Part shown: positions 49,257 to 56,188 of the stretch, in pieces
How positions within the stretch are numbered: position 1 is the first letter of the stretch
Layout: each line of letters begins with the position of its first letter
Assembly: GCF_046025915.1 (NCBI RefSeq)
Contig: NZ_JAQQFR010000011.1
Span: forward strand, 124,001-188,000
Length of the DNA: 64,000 nucleotides
Direction: 5' to 3'
From: Herbaspirillum rhizosphaerae_A
GTDB lineage: Bacteria; Pseudomonadota; Gammaproteobacteria; Burkholderiales; Burkholderiaceae_D
Program-made: the position numbers and the translations under genes
The notes under the pieces: generated by a model
Seen by the model: the letters and a program-made list of their open reading frames with translations, nothing else
Database searches by the model: none
What the model was told of the DNA's origin: nothing

Positions 49257-49901
49257 ATGAGTAAAGAAATCCAACTGCGCGAAGAGATCTGTCGTACCGG
49301 AGCAAGTCTCTTTCAACGCGGCTACACCGTCGGCTCGGCCGGCAACATCAGCGCGCGGCTGCCGGATGGCGAAGGCTGGCTGATCACGCCGACTGACGCC
49401 TGTCTGGGCTATCTCGACCCGGCCGGTATTGCCAAGGTCGATGCGAGCGGCAACTGGGTATCGGGCGACAAGCCGTCCAAGACGCTGGCGCTGCATCGCA
49501 TGGTCTACGACAACAATCCGGAGATGCATGGCGTTGTTCACACGCACTCGACTTATCTGGTCAACCTGACCATCAAGGGTGTGTGGTCGCAAGATGATGT
49601 GCTGCCGCCGATCACGCCGTATTACGTGATGAAAGTCGGTCATATTCCCTTGATTTCCTATCGTCGTCCGGGCGATCCGCTGGTGGCGGAACAAGTGAAG
49701 CAACTCGCCAACAAGGTGCGCGGCGTACTGCTTGAGCGCCTCGGCCCGGTGGTGTGGGAAAGCTCGGTGTCCAAGGCGGCCTACGCATTGGAAGAGCTGG
49801 AAGAAACCGCCAAGCTGTGGCATCTGGCCGGTGGCAATGTCGCGCCTCTGGATGAAGCCGCGTTGCAAGAGTTGCGCGAGGTGTTCAACGCGCGCTGGTA
49901 G
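49257..49901 (+). CDS. otnC: 3-oxo-tetronate 4-phosphate decarboxylase
   Basis: 214-residue class II aldolase/adducin-fold enzyme. Family blocks: GYTVGSAGNISAR (phosphate loop), HGVVHTHSTYLVNL with the zinc-binding His-x-His, and a third histidine expected in the MKVGHIPL region. It decarboxylates 3-oxo-tetronate 4-phosphate to dihydroxyacetone phosphate, which enters glycolysis. AAGGAG at 49246-49251 supports the ATG at 49257; a GTG two codons earlier overlaps it. Confidence 0.92.
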   Translation: MSKEIQLREEICRTGASLFQRGYTVGSAGNISARLPDGEGWLITPTDACLGYLDPAGIAKVDASGNWVSGDKPSKTLALHRMVYDNNPEMHGVVHTHSTYLVNLTIKGVWSQDDVLPPITPYYVMKVGHIPLISYRRPGDPLVAEQVKQLANKVRGVLLERLGPVVWESSVSKAAYALEELEETAKLWHLAGGNVAPLDEAALQELREVFNARW

Positions 49902-50053
49902 CAATCCAGAGATTCAGCGATCCGGATCGGCTTCAATAAAAAAATAGCAATCAAGCACGGACGCCGTCTATCGCCGATATCCCAGCAGCAGCATTCACTT
50001 TTTTGCCAGCCAAGCGCTAGCCGATTTTGTACTCGTACGTCAGATTTCAAATT

Positions 50054-50102
50054 GCCGGCGCTAAAGCCGGCGCCATAAACCAACGGCCGTGGGAGCGGCC
50101 GT
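50054..50102. repeat. Two GC-rich hairpins between otnC and the MFS gene
   Basis: GCCGGC/GCCGGC (50054-50071) and ACGGCCG/CGGCCGT (50083-50102) in the 228-bp gap. No T-run follows either. They may adjust the level of the transporter mRNA relative to the enzyme genes. Confidence 0.5.
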
Positions 50103-50129
50103 ATTAAATCAACAGGAGATTGTCGTAGC

Positions 50130-51461
50130 ATGACTGCATCAACCACACTCGGAGCCGAGTCTAAGCCTAACCTGGGTTCCAGCGCCAACGAACAAGAAAA
50201 AAACCGCGTCTATGCAATAGTATTCTGGCGCATCATGCCTTTCCTCATGCTGTGCTACGTCATCGCGTATCTGGATCGCGTCAACGTTGGCTTTGCCAAG
50301 CTGCAAATGTCGGTCGATCTCGGCTTCAGCGAAACCGTGTTCGGCCTCGGTGCCGGCGTGTTCTTCATCGGCTACTTCCTGTTCGAAGTGCCAAGCAACA
50401 TCCTGATGCACAAGGTTGGCGCACGCGTATGGATCGCCCGCATCATGATCACCTGGGGCATCTTGTCGGCAGGTTTCATGTATGTCGAAACACCGATGCA
50501 GTTCTATGTGCTGCGTTTCCTGCTCGGCCTGGCTGAAGCCGGTTTCTATCCCGGCATCATCCTGTATCTGACTTACTGGTATCCATCGCATCGCCGCGCC
50601 AAGGTGATTGCCGTGTTCATGTCGGGTATTCCGGTTGCGGGCATTCTTGGCAACCCATTGTCGGGCTGGATCATGGACGCCTTTCATGGCACCACCGGCA
50701 TGCATGGCTGGCAATGGATGTTTGTCATCGAAGCCATTCCTGCGGTCCTGATCGGCCTGGCGACACTGGCCTATCTGGACAACGGCATCGCCAAGGCAAA
50801 GTGGCTGAGCGACGACGAAAAGAAATTGCTGGACGACGAAATCGCCGCCGACCAGCACGGCAAGGAAAGCGTGCATTCCTTCGCAGACATCGTCGGCGAC
50901 AAGCGCGTGTGGCTGATGTGCCTGATCTATTTCTGCTTCGTCATGGGCCAGTACGGTCTGACGCTGTGGATGCCAACCCTGGTCAAGGCGACCGGCGTGA
51001 CCGGCAACCTGCACATTGGTCTGCTGAGTGCGATTCCTTTCGGCTGCGCGATCGTCGCGATGAACCTGATCGGCCGTAGCGCTGATGCACGCCGCGAACG
51101 CCGCTGGCATCTGATCGTGCCTGCCATGATGGGTGCGGTAGGTTTTGTCGGCGCAGCTTTGTTCGCGGACAACACCGCAATTTCGATTGCATCGCTGTCG
51201 TTGGCCGCTGCCGGTGTGTTGACCTGCGCACCGCTGTTCTGGTCGCTGCCGACTTCTTTCCTGACGGGTGCGGCGGCTGCAGTTGGTATTGCAGCGATCA
51301 ATTCGGTCGGTAATCTGGCAGGTTTCGTCAGCCCGTATCTGATCGGTTATCTGAAAGATCTGACCCACAACGGCGCGACCGGCATGTACATGCTGGCAAT
51401 CATGCTGGTGATCGGTTCTGCGGCTGTGCTCAAAACATCGCCTAAACTAGTCAATAAATAA
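50130..51461 (+). CDS. MFS transporter, probable four-carbon sugar acid importer
   Basis: 443-residue major facilitator of the anion:cation symporter type with twelve expected membrane segments. The start RIMPFLMLCYVIAYLDRVNVGFAKL and the block LRFLLGLAEAGFYPGIILYLTYWYP are typical of the family that carries phthalate, tartrate, glucarate and other organic acids. AGGAG lies upstream. Placed between otnC and otnI, it most likely imports threonate or erythronate (inference from position). The reading frame is intact. Confidence 0.88.
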   Translation: MTASTTLGAESKPNLGSSANEQEKNRVYAIVFWRIMPFLMLCYVIAYLDRVNVGFAKLQMSVDLGFSETVFGLGAGVFFIGYFLFEVPSNILMHKVGARVWIARIMITWGILSAGFMYVETPMQFYVLRFLLGLAEAGFYPGIILYLTYWYPSHRRAKVIAVFMSGIPVAGILGNPLSGWIMDAFHGTTGMHGWQWMFVIEAIPAVLIGLATLAYLDNGIAKAKWLSDDEKKLLDDEIAADQHGKESVHSFADIVGDKRVWLMCLIYFCFVMGQYGLTLWMPTLVKATGVTGNLHIGLLSAIPFGCAIVAMNLIGRSADARRERRWHLIVPAMMGAVGFVGAALFADNTAISIASLSLAAAGVLTCAPLFWSLPTSFLTGAAAAVGIAAINSVGNLAGFVSPYLIGYLKDLTHNGATGMYMLAIMLVIGSAAVLKTSPKLVNK

Positions 51462-51527
51462 GCTTTCAACAGATTTATCCGGCGCGCATCCGAACAAGGT
51501 GCGCGCCTTCATTCCAAGGAGATCACG

Positions 51528-52334
51528 ATGCTGCGCTTTGCCGCCAACCTGAGCATGATGTACAACGACCATGCTTTCCTCGATCGCTTCGCCGCTGCCG
51601 CCAAAGATGGTTTCAGCGGCGTTGAGTTTTTGTTTCCGTATGATTTTCAACCGGAAGAAATCAAATCGCGTCTCGATGCCCACGGTCTGACGCAAGCCTT
51701 GTTCAATGCGCCACCGGGCGACTGGGCTGCGGGCGAACGTGGCATCGCCTCCTTGCCGGGGCGCGAAGACGAATTCAAGCGTAGCATCGACACTGCGCTG
51801 AAATACACCAGCGTCATCGGCAACAAGACCTTACACGTGATGGCCGGCTTGATTCGTCCTGAGCAGGACCGCGCCAAGCATCGCGCCGTTTATATGGATA
51901 ATCTGTCGTACGCTGCGCATCACGCCGATCTGGCTGGCGTGACGGTGGTAATCGAGCCGATCAATACGCGCAATATTCCCGGCTTCTTCCTGAATCGTCA
52001 GGACGACGCGCAAGCCATCTGTGCAGAAATCGGCGCAGAGAATCTGAAGGTGCAGTTCGATTGTTACCACTGCCAGATCGTCGAGGGCGACGTTGCCGTC
52101 AAGCTTAAGCGCGACATGGCCGGCGTCGGTCACATCCAGATCGCGGGCGTGCCGGAACGTCATGAGCCGGACATCGGCGAGCTGAACTATCCCTATCTGC
52201 TCAAACTGATCGATTCGCTGGGTTATAAAGGCTGGATCGGTTGCGAGTATGTGCCGGCGGCCGCAACTTCGGATGGTCTGGGTTGGTTGAAAGCGTTGGC
52301 AGAGCAAGGATTGACGGAACTCAAGCCACGCTAA
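51528..52334 (+). CDS. otnI: 2-oxo-tetronate isomerase
   Basis: 268-residue TIM-barrel isomerase of the hydroxypyruvate isomerase (Hyi) family. Blocks: FAANLSMMYNDHAFLDRFAAAA at the start, GVTVVIEPINTRNIPGFFLN and LKVQFDCYHCQIVEGD with metal-binding Glu, Asp and His residues, and GEYVP-like end (WIGCEYVPAA). It interconverts 2-oxo- and 3-oxo-tetronate, linking the dehydrogenase to the kinase. AAGGAG precedes the ATG. The name hydroxypyruvate isomerase is often given to such genes, but the company of ltnD, otnK and otnC favours the tetronate role. Confidence 0.88.
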   Translation: MLRFAANLSMMYNDHAFLDRFAAAAKDGFSGVEFLFPYDFQPEEIKSRLDAHGLTQALFNAPPGDWAAGERGIASLPGREDEFKRSIDTALKYTSVIGNKTLHVMAGLIRPEQDRAKHRAVYMDNLSYAAHHADLAGVTVVIEPINTRNIPGFFLNRQDDAQAICAEIGAENLKVQFDCYHCQIVEGDVAVKLKRDMAGVGHIQIAGVPERHEPDIGELNYPYLLKLIDSLGYKGWIGCEYVPAAATSDGLGWLKALAEQGLTELKPR

Positions 52335-52371
52335 GTCAGCTTGCCTGATCAGATTTGGTCAGGCAGATAGT

Positions 52372-52411
52372 AAAAAAGCGGAGCGACCGTTGAAGGGCGC
52401 TCCGCTTTTTT
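52372..52411. terminator. Bidirectional terminator otnI / zinc-ribbon gene
   Basis: Perfect 14-bp stem AAAAAAGCGGAGCG with CGCTCCGCTTTTTT across a 12-nt loop. A second hairpin TTGCCTGA/TCAGGCAG lies just before it. Confidence 0.92.
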
Positions 52412-52427
52412 CATTATTGTTTGTCGC

Positions 52428-52583
52428 TTACCGCTCGTTGGGTTTGACTTGAGCGGTGACGCTATGTTTTGTATTGCATTTGATACAGGTCGCGTAGTGC
52501 CAGATGGCGCTGACCGGGATTCTGTAGCCGCTCTTAAGGCCACAAGGGCCGCAGACCAGCTGGCCTTGCTCGGGGATGTTCAT
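52428..52583 (-). CDS. Small zinc-ribbon protein, 51 residues
   Basis: A short open frame on the minus strand: it starts MNIPEQGQLVCGPCG and ends TAQVKPNER. Two CxxC knuckles (Cys11/Cys14 and Cys33/Cys36) separated by 18 residues make a rubredoxin-like zinc ribbon. Support for a real gene is the motif, the clean stop, and a strong terminator 17 bp after the stop. No good ribosome binding site is visible before the ATG. The plus-strand frame over it has no recognisable features. Function unknown; such ribbons bind nucleic acid or protein partners. Confidence 0.6.
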   Translation of the reverse strand: MNIPEQGQLVCGPCGLKSGYRIPVSAIWHYATCIKCNTKHSVTAQVKPNER

Positions 52584-52886
52584 GTTGTGTTACTGCGTGA
52601 TGATGGTTGCTCGAAGTCGCGGAGCCGTCCTGCGGGAGCGTTAATGAAAATCAAACAAAAGCATTAACTAGGGACAACAGTTCACTGACTGGCACTGATT
52701 CTACTATCGATTGGAAAAGCCTGCCGGGAGGGGCTGGTTTTTTACATTCATCAAGAAGAGGGGGGGGGGATGGTCAGACACGTAACTTCTTCGGCTGGAC
52801 GAGTGTGAAAACCGCCAGCATAAATCACCAAAACGAAAAAGCAGCATTACGTGAGTAATGCTGCTTTCGGGTACAACTTTTATTTT
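52584..52886. other. Intergenic region with a 9-G tract
   Basis: About 300 bp between the zinc-ribbon gene and tRNA-Phe. It holds a homopolymer of nine G (52760-52768) and the terminator of the tRNA. I see no gene. Confidence 0.6.
52836..52867 (-). terminator. Terminator after tRNA-Phe
   Basis: GCAGCATTAC and GTAATGCTGC form a 10-bp stem with a GTGA loop, extended by A-T pairs; on the minus strand a T-run follows. It lies 20 bp beyond the tRNA 3' end. Confidence 0.88.
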
Positions 52887-52962
52887 TGGTGGCCCGGGGC
52901 GGAATCGAACCACCGACACAAGGATTTTCAATCCTCTGCTCTACCGACTGAGCTACCAGGCC
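52887..52962 (-). tRNA. tRNA-Phe (anticodon GAA)
   Basis: 76 nt including an encoded CCA. On the minus strand the acceptor GGCCTGG pairs with CCGGGCC, the D arm is GCTC/GAGC, the anticodon stem GAGGA/TCCTT (ending in a G-T-type closure) holds loop TTGAAAA with anticodon GAA, and the T arm GGTGG/CCGCC holds TTCGATT. All lengths fit a canonical class I tRNA. Confidence 0.97.
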
Positions 52963-52972
52963 AAGAGGCCGA

Positions 52973-53001
52973 ATTATAGCAAGATAATTTTGGAATGCAA
53001 A
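52973..53001 (-). promoter_or_regulatory. Promoter of tRNA-Phe
   Basis: Minus-strand TATAAT (52978 to 52973) ends 10 bp before the tRNA 5' end, with TTTGCA 17 bp further upstream as a fair -35. Confidence 0.65.
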
Positions 53002-53156
53002 GGGTGCTTCCACTTTTTTTATAAAAAGTTTGTTCGGCCCATTTGTTTTCCATTTGCTGTCGGCTCGCAGGCCTTTATTTATGCGGCATTTCCTTGAGTT
53101 TCTTGTGATGGAGATCAAGGAAGGTCATGCCGTGAAGCCGTTTATAATGCTGTCCC

Positions 53157-54404
53157 ATGAATGGTCATACATTAAATTCCTCTTCGGCCGCTGCGCGCAA
53201 GGTGACGGATGCGCAGTCCAGCGATATCTGCATCGTCGGCAATGGCGCGATCGGCAAGACGGCTGCGTTGGCTTTGGCGCAAGCGGGCCTGCGTGTCAAT
53301 TTGCTGGCACCGGTTCAGTCGCACGCGACCTCCGTCGAACAGTCGAGCTGGGATGTGCGTGTCTACGCGGTGAATCAGATCGCGCGTGATTTGCTTTCTT
53401 CCATCAAGGTCTGGGATGCGCTCGATGCATCGCGTGTGGCTGCCGTGGATGGTATGGAAGTCTTCGGCGACGGCGACAATCATGCGGGCAAGCTGGCCTT
53501 TGATGCGTACTCGGCACATGTCGATGCATTGGCCTGGATCGTGGAGGATCGCAATTTGAATGGCGCGCTCGATGCGGCGCTGAGATTTTCTCCCAATGTG
53601 CGTGTGATCAACGGTCGCGCTGTGTCGCTGCGCACGGATGCGCAGGGTGTGGATCTGGAACTGGAAAGCGGCGACGTGCTGAAAGCGTCTTTGCTGGTTG
53701 GTGCAGACGGCGGTCAGTCATGGGTGCGTGGGCAATGCGACATCGGACTCGACTATCGCGCCTATGGCCAACGCGCCATCGTCACCAATTTTGCGTGCGA
53801 GAAAGCGCATCAGGGCGTAGCTTATCAATGGTTCACCGCGACCGAAGGCATCGTGGCCTTGTTGCCGTTGCCGGGGCAGCGCGTGTCGCTGGTGTGGTCG
53901 GCGCCGGATGCGTTGGCCGAAACCTTGCTGCGCCAGCCCGCTGCACAATTGGCGCAACATCTGGCCAAATATGCCGGTTCCGTTCTGGGCGCACTGACGC
54001 CGCTGGAGCCGGAGCTGGTGCGTGATTTTCCCCTGACGCTGGTGAAGCCCCACGCGATGACTGCGGCACGCGTGGCGCTCATTGGCGATGCGGCGCATGT
54101 GATTCATCCGCTGGCCGGACATGGCATGAACCTCGGCTTTGCCGATGTTGCCGCGTTGCTCAACGTCATCAGCACGCGCGAGCCGCAGCGTGATTGCGGC
54201 GATGCACGCGTGTTGGGCCGTTATGCACGTGCTCGCAAGGAAGAAGTTTTGCTCATGCAACTGGCGACCGACGGTCTGGCCCGCCTGTTTGAAACCAATA
54301 TTGAACCCTTGCGCGTGGTGCGTAATCTGGGATTGAACTTGGTGAATCACCTGCCTGTCTTAAAGCGGCGTTTGATGGCCCACGCGCTCGGCAAACGGAC
54401 TTAA
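53157..54404 (+). CDS. UbiH/COQ6-family FAD-dependent hydroxylase
   Basis: 415-residue flavoprotein monooxygenase of the ubiquinone-biosynthesis hydroxylase family. Dinucleotide-binding motif ICIVGNGAIGK near residue 24, the DG motif LLVGADGGQSWVR, and the second FAD motif VALIGDAAHVIHPLAGHGMNLGFADV. It should hydroxylate an intermediate of ubiquinone ring at the inner membrane; which position cannot be told. A perfect TATAAT ends only 8 bp before the annotated ATG, so either the mRNA is leaderless or translation begins at a later codon such as GTG 53202; the first 20 residues are not conserved in appearance. Confidence 0.88.
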   Translation: MNGHTLNSSSAAARKVTDAQSSDICIVGNGAIGKTAALALAQAGLRVNLLAPVQSHATSVEQSSWDVRVYAVNQIARDLLSSIKVWDALDASRVAAVDGMEVFGDGDNHAGKLAFDAYSAHVDALAWIVEDRNLNGALDAALRFSPNVRVINGRAVSLRTDAQGVDLELESGDVLKASLLVGADGGQSWVRGQCDIGLDYRAYGQRAIVTNFACEKAHQGVAYQWFTATEGIVALLPLPGQRVSLVWSAPDALAETLLRQPAAQLAQHLAKYAGSVLGALTPLEPELVRDFPLTLVKPHAMTAARVALIGDAAHVIHPLAGHGMNLGFADVAALLNVISTREPQRDCGDARVLGRYARARKEEVLLMQLATDGLARLFETNIEPLRVVRNLGLNLVNHLPVLKRRLMAHALGKRT

Positions 54405-54508
54405 TCGATTTAACTTATAGTGTGGGCAGAATTTGCATGAGCCGGCTGGCAGACAAGATATTGCTGCGAAACCGGTTGCGACGAGACTGTCCTTCCATTG
54501 GAATAAAC

Positions 54509-55258
54509 ATGAAAAAGATTTTTGCACTTCCCGCCGCACTCTCCGCAGTTGTGGCCGCTGCCGGATTGTTTCTGGCTTGTGTCGGCGGTTCGGCATGCGC
54601 TGCCGATACCACCGAAGCCACTATCAAAAAACTGATCGAGCCGCGTCTCGGCGAAGGCGCCAAGGTTGAAGCCGTGACCAAGACGCCGTACTCCGGTCTT
54701 TATGAAGTGCAGGTTGATGGCGATGTGATTTATACGGATGCCAAGGCGCAATACTTGTTCATCGGCCGCGTGGTCGATTCGCAAACCTATCGCGACCTCA
54801 CCAAGGAAAAGATCCAGGCGATCAACAAGGTGAAGTTCTCCGACCTGCCGCTGGATCTGGCGATCAAGACCGTCAAGGGCAACGGCAAGCGTTTCATCGC
54901 CGTGTTTGAGGATCCGAACTGCGGTTATTGCAAGCGCTTCCAGAAGACTTTGCAAGAAGTCGACAATGTGACCGTCTATACCTTCCAGTACAACATCCTT
55001 GCGCAGGATTCGATTGAGAAGTCGCGCAATATCTGGTGTGCCGCCAATCCGAGCAAGGCCTGGAGCGACTGGATGATGAACGGCAAGGAAGCGTCGGCTG
55101 CGCCGGCATCCTGCAATGCACCGCATGAGCAAGTACTGGCGCTGGGCCAGAAGATGAAGGTCACCGGTACGCCGACCATTATTTTTGCGGACGGCTCGCG
55201 TATTCCTGGCGCGATTGACGCCAAGACGCTGGAGCAGAAGTTTTCTACATTGAAGTAA
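54509..55258 (+). CDS. dsbC: Thiol:disulfide isomerase DsbC
   Basis: 249-residue periplasmic protein that reshuffles wrong disulfides. Signal peptide about 1-31 (ending SACA), N-terminal dimerisation domain about 35-95, and a thioredoxin domain with active site Cys138-Gly-Tyr-Cys141 and the cis-Pro loop GTPTIIFADG. A second disulfide is expected between the cysteines of NIWCAANPSKAWSDWM and PASCNAP. ATG 54509 is followed by a typical MKK start; the frame is open 29 codons further up without signal-peptide character. With dsbB at 15091 the window covers oxidation and isomerisation branches. Confidence 0.94.
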   Translation: MKKIFALPAALSAVVAAAGLFLACVGGSACAADTTEATIKKLIEPRLGEGAKVEAVTKTPYSGLYEVQVDGDVIYTDAKAQYLFIGRVVDSQTYRDLTKEKIQAINKVKFSDLPLDLAIKTVKGNGKRFIAVFEDPNCGYCKRFQKTLQEVDNVTVYTFQYNILAQDSIEKSRNIWCAANPSKAWSDWMMNGKEASAAPASCNAPHEQVLALGQKMKVTGTPTIIFADGSRIPGAIDAKTLEQKFSTLK

Positions 55259-55273
55259 TTTGCTGAAGAGTTG

Positions 55274-55315
55274 AAAACGCCGGCAGCCTGCTTGATGCAC
55301 GCTGCCGGCGTTTTT
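55274..55315. terminator. Bidirectional terminator dsbC / pth
   Basis: 14-bp stem AAAACGCCGGCAGC with GCTGCCGGCGTTTT, T-run after it, between convergent genes. Confidence 0.93.
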
Positions 55316-55346
55316 ATTTGGGCGTCGGGTTCCGTGTGAGGCGAGA

Positions 55347-55928
55347 CTATTTCGCCGCTGTATGCAGCTGCATCATGCCGGCTTCAAACTTGCCCTCACA
55401 CAGCAATGGAATTGCATCGAGGCTCTTCTCAATGGCTTCATTGATCAAGGCCTGTTCTTCCTTGCGTGGACGATGCAGCACGAAGTCGGCGACAGGCTGT
55501 TGCAGGCCCATGGTGCGCGGATGGCCGATGCCGATGCGCAGGCGCCAGTAGTCTTGCGTGCCGAGCGCGGCGGTGATGTCCTTGAGGCCGTTATGCCCGC
55601 CTGAAGAGCCGCCTTTCTTGATTTTGGCGCTGCCGGGCGGAATATCCAGTTCATCGTGCACGACCAGCACTTCTTCCGGTGCAATCTTGTAAAAACGCGC
55701 CAGTGCACCGACCGATTGTCCGGAACGATTCATGAAAGTCTGCGGTTCGAGCAACCAGACTTCATTGCCGCTGATGAATGTTTTCGCGGCCAGCGCGTTA
55801 AAGCGGGTTTCGCGCGCAAGACGGATGCTACCGGCGAGATTGTCTACCAGCCAGAAGCCGGCATTGTGCCGGGTTTGCTCGTATTCCGGGCCGGGATTGC
55901 CGAGTCCCACGATGAGACGGATAGACAT
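55347..55928 (-). CDS. pth: Peptidyl-tRNA hydrolase
   Basis: Recycles peptidyl-tRNAs that drop off the ribosome. 193 residues from ATG 55928: the start MSIRLIVGLGNPGPEY and catalytic His21 in TRHNAGF are family hallmarks, as are FMNRSGQSV and VVHDELDIPPG. An open frame continues 31 codons upstream but without family character. In many relatives rplY/ctc precedes pth; here the upstream neighbour is the divergent tex gene. Confidence 0.96.
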   Translation of the reverse strand: MSIRLIVGLGNPGPEYEQTRHNAGFWLVDNLAGSIRLARETRFNALAAKTFISGNEVWLLEPQTFMNRSGQSVGALARFYKIAPEEVLVVHDELDIPPGSAKIKKGGSSGGHNGLKDITAALGTQDYWRLRIGIGHPRTMGLQQPVADFVLHRPRKEEQALINEAIEKSLDAIPLLCEGKFEAGMMQLHTAAK

Positions 55929-56188
55929 GCTGGATAAAGAATTAACATTAAAGCGAGGATTATCGCGGATATCGAATCGCCTCGTCCAATTGGCGTGAAA
56001 TTTATGACGATGTATTGTCAAAAAAATAGCCAGAAAATCTCCCTAACCCGCCCCAAACCGCTTGTGCGCCTAGATGCAAGCGATTTATTTCATCTATTTG
56101 GCAAGAAATAAGCCCTGTCAAGATTGGCGCATGCGGTTGAATTGCGTATCATCCAACGCTTGTTTTTCAATTCCCGGATTTCATTGTC

